The translations under genes and the position numbers were made by a program. DNA of 5,003 nucleotides from the NCBI GenBank assembly GCA_001618615.1, contig LKHB01000026.1:1-5003 (forward strand), written 5' to 3'. This document shows, one piece after another, positions 1 through 5,003 of this stretch. This DNA is from Fermentibacter danicus. Its GTDB lineage: Bacteria; Fermentibacterota; Fermentibacteria; Fermentibacterales; Fermentibacteraceae. The notes under the pieces were generated by a model, which made no database searches, was not told the origin of the DNA, and saw only the letters and a list, made by a program, of their open reading frames with translations. Numbering within the stretch: position 1 is the stretch's first letter; every line of letters starts with the position of its first letter.

Positions 1-837
1 GCCTTCAAGGCCGGCGCGGCGGGGCAGCCCAGCAGGATCCAGATCGCCCTCGACCTCGACGACACGTCGGGCCCGGGGGTCTTCCTGGATGTCGGCGACT
101 CATATCAGGCAGGCTGGAACCTGAAGACGGTCAGCCTCTCCGGCTGCTCCGGCCACACGCTGGAAGCCCTCGGCCTGAGGTTCGTGTCGCCTTCCTCGAT
201 CAGCGGCTTCGACGCACGGATAGGCAGGCTTGGCCTCCTCGACGGCCCTGCGAATCCTCCGGCTCCTCCCTCGGGCCTCTGGGTCGACGGGTTCTATCAG
301 AGCGACGACGACCACGCCTCGGTTCGCCTACGGTGGACGCGCTCGGCAGACGAAGTCTATCAGTACAATGTCTACCGCCTGGACGACGACGGTTCACGCA
401 CCTTCCTCTGGGGCACGCCCGACAATGCGTGCTTCGTGCCGGAGCTCCTGAGGAATACCGGGGAGACTGCGACGACTCTGTTCGTCGAGGCGGTCGGCCC
501 CGACTTCAGCGCCGAGGGCGCCGACTCGGTCGTCGTGACATGGACGATCACGGGCATGGAGGGCCCGCCGCCCGTCCTGCGCCCGACGCTGGACCGTCCG
601 GTCCCGAACCCCTCCTCGGCCCCTCTCGATCTGTCCTTCAGCCTGCCCGCGGCCGGGACCGTGAGGTTCGCCGTGTACGACCTGCACGGCAGGCTGATCG
701 AGGTGCTGCACGACGGGGATGCCGTAGAGGGAAGGAACGGGCTGCGCTGGGCCGCAGACGGGGTGCCCGCGGGCATCTACTTCCTGAGGCTCGACTACGC
801 GTCAGGCTCGATTACCAGAACCCTTGTGAGGCTCTAG
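1..837 (+). CDS. C-terminal part of a large secreted protein, possibly a GH85-type endo-beta-N-acetylglucosaminidase, with FlgD-like/T9SS C-terminal domain
   Basis: The frame is open from base 1 and ends at TAG 835-837, so 278 C-terminal residues are visible and the start lies upstream. Visible residues ~1-82 look like a galactose-binding-like beta-sandwich, ending in GLRFVSP and ARIGRLGLLDG. Residues ~92-185 look like a fibronectin III-like module (RLRWTRS, YNVYRLDDDG, TLFVEAVG). By memory this pair and its phrasing resemble the modules that follow the catalytic barrel of GH85 enzymes, which cleave the chitobiose core of N-glycans. The catalytic part is not in view, so this is a tentative reading. 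Residues ~195-278 are a typical FlgD-Ig-like / Por-secretion C-terminal domain: PVPNPSS, FAVYDLHGRL, GIYFLRLD and a terminal TRTLVRL. In Bacteroidota-like bacteria such domains direct type IX export and surface attachment. The protein is therefore probably extracellular. It could instead be another multidomain carbohydrate-active or adhesin protein. The coding call and the sorting-type domain are firm; the enzyme family is not. Confidence 0.85.
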   Translation, partial: AFKAGAAGQPSRIQIALDLDDTSGPGVFLDVGDSYQAGWNLKTVSLSGCSGHTLEALGLRFVSPSSISGFDARIGRLGLLDGPANPPAPPSGLWVDGFYQSDDDHASVRLRWTRSADEVYQYNVYRLDDDGSRTFLWGTPDNACFVPELLRNTGETATTLFVEAVGPDFSAEGADSVVVTWTITGMEGPPPVLRPTLDRPVPNPSSAPLDLSFSLPAAGTVRFAVYDLHGRLIEVLHDGDAVEGRNGLRWAADGVPAGIYFLRLDYASGSITRTLVRL

Positions 838-985
838 CCCGGTCTCCGGAATAGGTCTTTTCAATGGTGGGATCATATGGCAAGTCGGAGGAGTCCGGTC
901 GCGATAGTGCCGGGCATCATCGTTCGCCGCTCCGGGCATTCCGGGGATGGCGGACGGAGGCGGCATCTGCGCCGACTCCCACGGC

Positions 986-1005
986 TTCTGCAACTGCGTG
1001 CAGAA
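986..1005 (+). repeat. Small perfect inverted repeat (hairpin) upstream of the DUF3298 gene
   Basis: TTCTGCA at 986-992 and its exact reverse complement TGCAGAA at 999-1005 enclose a six-base loop, ACTGCG. The hairpin sits about 10 bases before the purine-rich GGGAAGG proposed as the ribosome-binding site of the next gene. It would lie in that gene's 5' leader if transcription starts upstream of it. There is no T-run, so it is not a terminator. A 7-bp repeat can arise by chance in GC-rich DNA, and any regulatory role is a guess. Elsewhere in the 838-1032 gap I see no convincing promoter, tRNA or gene. Confidence 0.3.
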
Positions 1006-1014
1006 CTGCTCGAA

Positions 1015-1021
1015 GGGAAGG
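1015..1021 (+). promoter_or_regulatory. Probable ribosome-binding site choosing ATG 1033
   Basis: GGGAAGG at 1015-1021 lies 11 bases before ATG 1033, at the long end of usable spacing. It favours ATG 1033 over the in-frame ATG 877, which would add 52 arginine-rich residues not resembling protein. An in-frame GTG at 1021 would give a positively charged N-terminus (VRRIM), better for a signal peptide, but it overlaps the purine tract and leaves almost no spacing. Confidence 0.45.
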
Positions 1022-1032
1022 TGCGCCGAATC

Positions 1033-1797
1033 ATGCCGGTCCTGACGGATTCGCCCTGCACTGCACATGCGTCAGGGTCTCTTCTCACGATCCTGACCGC
1101 CCTCCTTGTATTCCAGGGTGCTGCAGCGGCATCCTCCGACCTCTCTGCGTGTACCCTGGTCCCGGACTTCGAGGATGCGATCACGCTCGCCGATTCCGGC
1201 CATGGATGGACCTACTCCTTCGATTTCCCCGCCGTGGTCCCGGGGCTGGAGTTCATTTGGGACAGGGTATACTCCGACATGGAAGAACGAAGGGCCGGGA
1301 ACGCCGACAGGGCCTGCGCCGAATTTCCCGAAGGTCCGCTGCAGCCGTGGCAGTTGCTGACCATAGACGGGAGGATGCGCCTCCTCCCCTCCCCGGACGG
1401 GATGGTCACGGCCATGAGCGAGTACCACGAATACCTGGGCGGAGCCCACGGTGCAGACCACACGATAGTCTACAGATACGCGCTTTCGGGCGGGCCGGGA
1501 TCGCAGAGCTGGGTCGAGATAGACTCGAGGGAGCTCCTCGCCGATTCCGCCGAACTGGTACGGCTCGCAGGGATCGTCTGCGACACCCTGGAGGCGAGGC
1601 TCGGTCCGGAGCCGGACCGGAAGTGGATTCACAGAGGCACCGGACCGTACTGGGAGAACTATTCGATGCTCTACCCGGTGCCCGACTCGTCAGGCGCACT
1701 GGCCGGCTTCACCGTGCGCTTCGGGGAGTACGCCGTCGGCCCCTACTGCATCGGCCAGCAGGAAGTCTTCGTCCCGCTGGACCTCCTGCGACCCTGA
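1033..1797 (+). CDS. Exported DUF3298 (RsiV/PdaC-like) domain protein
   Basis: A 254-residue protein from ATG 1033 to TGA 1795-1797. Residues ~17-34 form a hydrophobic stretch (LLTILTALLVF) followed by AAAA-SSD, a plausible signal peptidase I site, so the mature protein should be periplasmic or secreted. Residues ~58-85 may be the DUF4163-like N-terminal part. The diagnostic segment YHEYLGGAHG at 131-140 and the terminal segment at 226-252 (FTVRFGEY, VGPYCIG, QQEVFVPLDLL) match the conserved GGAHG and 'Y..gpq.v.iP...L' features of DUF3298. This domain is found in the extracellular part of the anti-sigma factor RsiV, where it binds lysozyme, and in PdaC-type peptidoglycan deacetylases. Here there is no sigma-binding cytoplasmic region, no adjacent sigma factor and no deacetylase domain, so it is a stand-alone secreted version whose ligand cannot be read from sequence. 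The start is uncertain: GTG 1021 would supply two N-terminal arginines that the ATG 1033 form lacks. The gene is co-directional with the upstream secreted protein but 195 bases away, and convergent with cobS. Confidence 0.82.
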   Translation: MPVLTDSPCTAHASGSLLTILTALLVFQGAAAASSDLSACTLVPDFEDAITLADSGHGWTYSFDFPAVVPGLEFIWDRVYSDMEERRAGNADRACAEFPEGPLQPWQLLTIDGRMRLLPSPDGMVTAMSEYHEYLGGAHGADHTIVYRYALSGGPGSQSWVEIDSRELLADSAELVRLAGIVCDTLEARLGPEPDRKWIHRGTGPYWENYSMLYPVPDSSGALAGFTVRFGEYAVGPYCIGQQEVFVPLDLLRP

Positions 1798-1890
1798 CGG
1801 AATCCGCCGATCCGGAGCCGACCGTCTTAGCCGGGACCCGCGGGATCTTCAAATCCTTCCGGGTTCTTTCGAGCGCTGGTCAGCACGTAA

Positions 1891-1917
1891 GGGAAGCTGT
1901 TGTCGCGCAAGCTTCCC
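1891..1917. terminator. Hairpin between convergent genes, candidate bidirectional terminator
   Basis: GGGAAGCT at 1891-1898 pairs perfectly with AGCTTCCC at 1910-1917 around an 11-base loop. The hairpin begins 19 bases past the cobS stop when read on the - strand and about 93 bases past the DUF3298 stop on the + strand. That is where a terminator serving both convergent units would be expected. Neither side has a proper T-run (only TTA on the - strand side), so intrinsic termination would be weak. The rest of the 1798-1935 gap holds nothing I can name. Confidence 0.4.
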
Positions 1918-1935
1918 GTCAGGACTTGCTGAGGT

Positions 1936-2694
1936 TCACCAGAGGAAGACCCCTGCGAGCAGAACCGCGAACTCCACGAACTCACTGCACGCCCCCAGGA
2001 TGTCCCCGGTGACCCCTCCCAGCCTCTTCATGCACCAGAGGCCGAAAAGCTCGCCTGTAAGCACCCCCAGGGCAAGCGCACCCAGCCCCTTCAGGGCGAA
2101 GAGGGCGTAGAGGATCAGGGCGGCCGCGACCAGGGAGCCGACCCGATGGCCCGGCTTCGTACCTTCCACAAAAGCCCTGGCCGTTCCACCTTCCCGTCTC
2201 GCATAGGGGAAAGCGGCGGCAAGCTCGGCCTGCATCGTTCGGGAAACGACGAAGGCGGCGAGGATCCAGAGCCCGGCCCGAAGCTGCCAGAGCCGTACAA
2301 GCACAACCCATTTCCCGAGGCAGGAGAGGATCAGGGCAGTCACTCCGAAGACTCCTGCCCGGGGATCCTTCATGATCTCCAGCATCCGCTCCCGGTCGGC
2401 GAGGCTTCCGAAGCCGTCGGCCCAATCCGAAAGGCCGTCGAGATGGAGGCCTCTGGTCAGGAAGACGCCGGCCGCAAGAGCGGCGAAAGCGACCACTTCC
2501 GGCCATGTATGGGAAGCCGCGAGATCCACGACCATCGCCACGGCATAGACAAGCCCGCCGAGGGTCAGGCCGACCACGGGAAACCAGGGAAGTGAAGAAG
2601 CCGGAGAGGAGACCTCCTTCCCCGGCACCGGCAAGATCGTGAGGGTTCTGAAAGCCGTCACCAGAGCGCCTGAGACCTCCCCGAGTCTCCTCAC
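1936..2694 (-). CDS. cobS: Adenosylcobinamide-GDP ribazoletransferase (cobalamin synthase) CobS
   Basis: CobS joins adenosylcobinamide-GDP to alpha-ribazole (or its 5'-phosphate), releasing GMP and completing the nucleotide loop of a cobamide. It is an integral inner-membrane enzyme. The 252-residue length is normal for the family. Family signatures are clear: FRTLTILPVPG near residues 15-25, the metal-binding acidic motif HLDGLSDWADGFG at 84-96, MKDPRAGVFG at 108-117, SR at 151-152, and GGVTGDILGA at 226-235. Several hydrophobic segments (about 37-60, 66-80, 115-136, 140-158, 187-218, 238-252) fit the polytopic topology. The start is GTG 2694-2692, which overlaps the cobT stop as GTGA, with GGGAAG eight bases upstream; this indicates translational coupling to cobT. 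The stop is TGA at 1938-1936. It is the last gene of the cbiR-cobU-cobT-cobS unit. If CobS uses alpha-ribazole 5'-phosphate, a separate phosphatase is needed afterwards, and none is visible in this window. Confidence 0.97.
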   Translation of the reverse strand: MRRLGEVSGALVTAFRTLTILPVPGKEVSSPASSLPWFPVVGLTLGGLVYAVAMVVDLAASHTWPEVVAFAALAAGVFLTRGLHLDGLSDWADGFGSLADRERMLEIMKDPRAGVFGVTALILSCLGKWVVLVRLWQLRAGLWILAAFVVSRTMQAELAAAFPYARREGGTARAFVEGTKPGHRVGSLVAAALILYALFALKGLGALALGVLTGELFGLWCMKRLGGVTGDILGACSEFVEFAVLLAGVFLW

Positions 2695-3758
2695 TCCGCA
2701 CTCTTCCCGGAGACCCCGGCGGTTTCAAAGGTCGCCATATGGTTGTAGATCTTCACGGCCCCTTCCAGAATCCCCATGGCCAGAGCGGCCCCGGTTCCTT
2801 CGCCCAGGCGCATGGAAAGATCCAGAATCGGCCTGGCCTTCATCTCTTCGAGAGCCGTCGCGTGGCCCTGCTCCTGAGAGCGGTGGCTGAAGAAGAGATA
2901 TTCCCTCACCTTCTCACAGATCCTGCAGGCCACAAATGCCCCCGCCGTGGAGATGAAGCCGTCCACAACCACGGGGATCCTGTTGGCCGCGCCACCTATG
3001 CAGAGCCCTGCGATCCCGGCGATTTCGAGGCCGCCCAGGGCGGCCAAGGCCCCGACGGGATCGGTCAACCTGGACTTGTTCACCTGAATCGCCCTCTTGA
3101 TGACATCGATCTTGTGCCTGAGCATGGTGTCGCCGATTCCGGTGCCTCGTCCGGCAACCTCTTCGACATCACAGGGCAGAAGCGCCGCGAAAAGGGCGGC
3201 GGAGGGGGTCGTATTCCCTATGCCCATCTCGCCCGTACCAAGCAGGGTCACCCGGTCTTCCCGCGCCTGCCGGGCAAGCTCGATTCCTACCTCCAGTGCC
3301 CTCATGGCTTCACTTTCGCTCATGGCAGGGCCCAGGGCGATATTCGCCGTCCCGTGCCTCACCTTTCTTCCGATCAAATCAGGGCTCTCCGGAAAATCGT
3401 AGTTGACGCCAATATCGACGATCAGAGCCTCAGCGCCGACATGCCGTGAAAGCACGTTTATCCCGGCCCCTCCCGCCAGCATGTTGAAGACCATCTGGCG
3501 GGTGACCTCTCTGGAGTAGCCCGTCACCCCTTCATCGACCACTCCGTGATCCGCCGCAAATGTGTAGATCCGTTTCCTACCGAGCACGGGCTTGTCAGTG
3601 CCCGTCATCCCGCAGTAGAGGACGGCCATCTCCTCCAGGAAGCCGAGACTCCCGACAGGCTTCGTCAGAGTGTCGATGTGCCGGCGCGCCCTCCTCTCCA
3701 CCTCCCTGTCAGGGGCTGCGATCCTTTCAAGGATCTCCCTCAGGCCACCCTCACTCAT
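2691..3758 (-). CDS. cobT: Nicotinate-nucleotide--dimethylbenzimidazole phosphoribosyltransferase CobT
   Basis: CobT transfers the ribose phosphate of nicotinate mononucleotide to a lower-ligand base such as 5,6-dimethylbenzimidazole, giving the alpha-ribazole phosphate that CobS attaches. It is a soluble cytoplasmic enzyme. Its 355 residues are almost identical in length to Salmonella CobT. Visible motifs in order: LTKPVGSLG at 31-39, AADHGVVDEGV at 68-78, MLAGGAGINVL at 93-103, GTGEMGIGNTTPSAAL at 174-189 (Glu177), GRGTGIGD at 203-210, FFSHRSQEQGH at 289-299, and MRLGEGTGAAL at 316-326. Glu320 in the last motif matches the catalytic Glu317 of the Salmonella enzyme. The start ATG 3758-3756 lies inside the end of cobU, with GGGGGA about five bases upstream, a strong coupled ribosome-binding site. 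The stop TGA 2693-2691 overlaps the cobS start. Which base it prefers cannot be read reliably from sequence, and no bza or bluB lower-ligand gene is visible here. Confidence 0.98.
   Translation of the reverse strand: MSEGGLREILERIAAPDREVERRARRHIDTLTKPVGSLGFLEEMAVLYCGMTGTDKPVLGRKRIYTFAADHGVVDEGVTGYSREVTRQMVFNMLAGGAGINVLSRHVGAEALIVDIGVNYDFPESPDLIGRKVRHGTANIALGPAMSESEAMRALEVGIELARQAREDRVTLLGTGEMGIGNTTPSAALFAALLPCDVEEVAGRGTGIGDTMLRHKIDVIKRAIQVNKSRLTDPVGALAALGGLEIAGIAGLCIGGAANRIPVVVDGFISTAGAFVACRICEKVREYLFFSHRSQEQGHATALEEMKARPILDLSMRLGEGTGAALAMGILEGAVKIYNHMATFETAGVSGKSAE
2703..2708 (-). promoter_or_regulatory. Ribosome-binding site for the GTG start of cobS
   Basis: On the - strand GGGAAG lies eight bases before GTG 2694, within the last codons of cobT. 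It supports GTG 2694 as the real cobS start rather than the in-frame GTG at codon 12, which has a GGGGAGG too far upstream (about 14 bases). Confidence 0.6.
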
Positions 3759-4281
3759 CCATCTCCCCCTTCAAGAGAAGCGGCAGCCCGCATGCCATGA
3801 AGATGACAGTGTCCGACACCGCCGCGACCTTCTGGTTCAATCCCCCCGCCAGATCCCGATACTCCCTCGTGCTCCTCTCCAGCGGAACAATCCCCATCCC
3901 GACCTCGTTCGTCACGATCACGAGGTTGCATGGAGGAGATTTCAGGCTATCCAGAAACTCCTCGATACACCGAAGCCGATCCTCCTCGTTCTGGAAGTGG
4001 TAGAGGAGATTGCCGAGCCAGACCGTGAGACAATCGATGATCGCGACATCCGTTCCAGTGGGCAGAGAGGCTATGGCTCCGGCCAGGTCGGTGGACTCTT
4101 CCAGAGTCGTGAACCCCTCGCCCCGCTCCCGGCGATGGGCGGCGATTCTGGCCTCCATCTCGGAATCCAGAGGTTCCGCGGTGGCGATAAAGGCCTTCCG
4201 ATCATAGGCGGAGGCGATCTCGAGGGCCTTCCGGCTCTTCCCGCTCCTTGCGCCACCGGTCAACAGAATCACCCTTTTCAT
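3751..4281 (-). CDS. cobU: Bifunctional adenosylcobinamide kinase / adenosylcobinamide-phosphate guanylyltransferase CobU
   Basis: CobU (CobP in the aerobic pathway) phosphorylates adenosylcobinamide and then transfers GMP from GTP to give adenosylcobinamide-GDP, the substrate of CobS. The 176-residue length is normal. Visible features: beta strand and P-loop TGGARSGKS at 8-16, FIATAEPLD at 31-39, and RIAAHRRER at 45-53, where His49 matches the GMP-accepting His46 of Salmonella CobU. Then come IIDCLTVWLGNLL at 81-93, the NEVGMGIVPLE segment at 125-135, YRDLAGGLNQ at 141-150, and the terminal VIFMACGLPLLLK. The start ATG 4281-4279 overlaps the cbiR stop as ATGA, with GGAGG at 4297-4293, 11 bases upstream. 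The stop TGA 3753-3751 lies 8 bases into cobT. Both kinase and guanylyltransferase key residues are present, so it should be able to use cobinamide released by the neighbouring CbiR as well as salvaged cobinamide. Confidence 0.97.
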   Translation of the reverse strand: MKRVILLTGGARSGKSRKALEIASAYDRKAFIATAEPLDSEMEARIAAHRRERGEGFTTLEESTDLAGAIASLPTGTDVAIIDCLTVWLGNLLYHFQNEEDRLRCIEEFLDSLKSPPCNLVIVTNEVGMGIVPLERSTREYRDLAGGLNQKVAAVSDTVIFMACGLPLLLKGEMDE

Positions 4282-5003
4282 CCTGCAATCAACCTCCGGA
4301 GAATCTGCAGGGACTTTTCAAGCTCCGCTTCACTGAACATCTCGAGGGTAAGCACCCTCTCCGCCTCGCCCGCTTCGGCCGCAGCGATGACGCTCCCTAT
4401 CTGCGACTCCGAGAGGGAGGAGATATCCTTGTGATCCACGCCGCCTTCCACTCCGTGCAGGTGGATCACCCGGATCCTGTCGGCGTAGCGCTCGATCGCC
4501 TCTTCCAGATCATACCCGTTGAGCCAGATGTGTCCGGCATCGAGACAGACCGAGAGGCCGAACTCCGCTACAATGTCCTCCACCAGGCGGAAGGGGTAAT
4601 CCAGAGTCTCCACCGCCAGCATCGGGCCTGGCACCGCCTTCAGAAGCTGCTCCAGAGAGAGGCGGTGCTGGGCCTTCCACAGGGGAATGTCCGGGGACGG
4701 CGAGGCGCCGCGTCGGTCTCCGTGGAAGTGTAGAATGTAGGAAAAAGGCTCCAGAGGGAGGGTTCTTTCGATGACACGCAGGCACTTTTCCACCGATGCC
4801 GTCCGCCGCTTCTCCTCCCTGGCGCCGAGAAAAACGTCCAGCGGAAGGTGAACAGTATAGGTCAGATCCTTCTCCCCCGCGATGGAGACTAGCCCGGCGA
4901 TCGCGGCCTTGTCGGGGATGTTGGAAATCTCGTCGGACTCGAAGAGCACGAGTTCGATATCATCGATCCTGTCCGCAAGGTATCTGACGTTGGGCAGAAT
5001 GTC
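4278..5003 (-). CDS. cbiR: Cobamide remodelling phosphodiesterase CbiR, N-terminus cut by window edge
   Basis: The frame is open to the right edge, giving 241 visible residues before TGA 4280-4278. Probably only the first 10-30 residues are missing. CbiR hydrolyses the phosphodiester of the cobamide nucleotide loop, freeing the lower ligand as alpha-ribazole phosphate and leaving cobinamide for rebuilding with another base; this is known from Akkermansia muciniphila. It belongs to the AP-endonuclease-2/xylose-isomerase-like TIM barrels. In visible numbering, the start DILPNVRYLADRIDDIEL-VLFES is the family-like N-terminal strand. A set of candidate metal ligands follows in barrel order: His52 (HLPLD), His92 (LHFHG), Glu132 (AVETLD), Asp155 and His158 (LDAGH), His181/183 (IHLHG), Asp190/His191 (VDHKD) and Glu221 (TLEMF). 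This parallels the nine-ligand pattern of endonuclease IV. A GTG at 4949 is in frame but lies inside the conserved first strand, so it is not the start. The direct overlap with cobU strongly supports a cobamide role over a DNA-repair or sugar-isomerase role. Confidence 0.88.
   Translation of the reverse strand, partial: DILPNVRYLADRIDDIELVLFESDEISNIPDKAAIAGLVSIAGEKDLTYTVHLPLDVFLGAREEKRRTASVEKCLRVIERTLPLEPFSYILHFHGDRRGASPSPDIPLWKAQHRLSLEQLLKAVPGPMLAVETLDYPFRLVEDIVAEFGLSVCLDAGHIWLNGYDLEEAIERYADRIRVIHLHGVEGGVDHKDISSLSESQIGSVIAAAEAGEAERVLTLEMFSEAELEKSLQILRRLIAG

Larger units (their letters stand above)
1936..5003 (-). other. Cobamide remodelling operon cbiR-cobU-cobT-cobS
   Basis: Four genes on one strand overlap by 4 bases (cbiR/cobU, ATGA), 8 bases (cobU/cobT) and 4 bases (cobT/cobS, GTGA). 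There is no room for internal promoters between genes, so they are almost certainly co-transcribed and translationally coupled. Together they encode removal of an existing lower ligand and construction of a new nucleotide loop. The promoter and any cobalamin riboswitch must lie to the right of the window. The operon may have further upstream genes. Confidence 0.88.

Noticed and set aside
877..1032. In-frame 52-residue N-terminal extension of the DUF3298 protein from ATG 877
   Set aside because: The extension is arginine-rich with mixed third-position bases, and it would bury the signal peptide. ATG 1033 with the purine tract at 1015-1021 is more plausible.
1141..1152. LSAC at residues 37-40 of the DUF3298 protein as a lipobox
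   Set aside because: The four residues fit the lipobox pattern, but the polar SSD separates them from the hydrophobic core, so an ordinary signal peptidase I site at AAAA-SSD is more likely.
1798..1935. Cobalamin riboswitch, tRNA or small gene in the convergent gap
   Set aside because: Only the 1891-1917 hairpin and a short CCCGCGGG palindrome are visible. There is no B12-box-like element, and a riboswitch would be expected upstream of cbiR, outside the window.
864..2012. Long + strand open frame (382 codons) spanning the DUF3298 gene and the convergent gap
   Set aside because: It is very rich in Arg, Gly and Pro, has no recognisable motif and runs in another frame over the clear DUF3298 gene. 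It is typical of a chance open frame in GC-rich DNA.
2146..2595. + strand open frame antisense to cobS
   Set aside because: No motif, low-complexity composition, and fully opposite the well-supported cobS gene.
1982..2728. Second - strand open frame overlapping cobS
   Set aside because: Frame-shifted shadow of cobS, Arg/Gly/Pro-rich, without motifs.
2739..3449. + strand open frame antisense to cobT
   Set aside because: Mirror of the strong codon bias of cobT; no domain or ribosome-binding site recognised.
3670..4434. + strand 254-codon open frame antisense to cobU and parts of its neighbours
   Set aside because: It crosses three real genes on the other strand and has no family-like motif.
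1..5003. CRISPR array, insertion sequence or phage genes
   Set aside because: No regularly spaced repeats, transposase or integrase motifs, or terminal inverted repeats were seen on either strand.

Overview
The window is about 60-70% GC by eye and comes from a bacterium. It has two unrelated halves that converge on a short gap near 1800-1935. Two features suggest a Gram-negative from the FCB or a neighbouring candidate phylum, of the Fermentibacterota/Eisenbacteria type. One is the secreted protein on the left, which ends in a FlgD-like / type IX secretion (Por) style C-terminal beta-domain. The other is the GC-rich, AGG-arginine-rich codon use. This lineage placement is inference, not a demonstrated assignment.

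Left half, + strand. Positions 1-837 hold the 3' end of a large secreted protein. It has a galactose-binding-like beta-sandwich and an FN3-like module, which together resemble the region after the catalytic domain of GH85 endo-beta-N-acetylglucosaminidases, followed by the C-terminal sorting-type domain. After a 195-base gap containing a small hairpin, 1033-1797 encodes an exported DUF3298/RsiV-like protein.

Right half, - strand. Four tightly overlapping genes read leftwards from the right edge: cbiR (5' end outside the window), cobU, cobT and cobS. The overlaps are 4, 8 and 4 bases. CobU, CobT and CobS are the complete nucleotide-loop assembly set for cobamides. CbiR is the cobamide phosphodiesterase first characterised in Akkermansia muciniphila, and it removes an existing lower ligand. 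Together they make a self-contained cobamide remodelling cassette. CbiR cuts an imported cobamide, CobU phosphorylates and guanylylates the resulting cobinamide, CobT activates a preferred lower-ligand base, and CobS joins the two. No de novo corrin-ring gene, cobC-type phosphatase, BtuB/BtuF transporter or cobalamin riboswitch is visible here; any of these could lie beyond the right edge.

The remodelling operon is the most notable system in the window. Its components are known, so the interest lies in the gene arrangement and the likely host lineage rather than in a new protein family.
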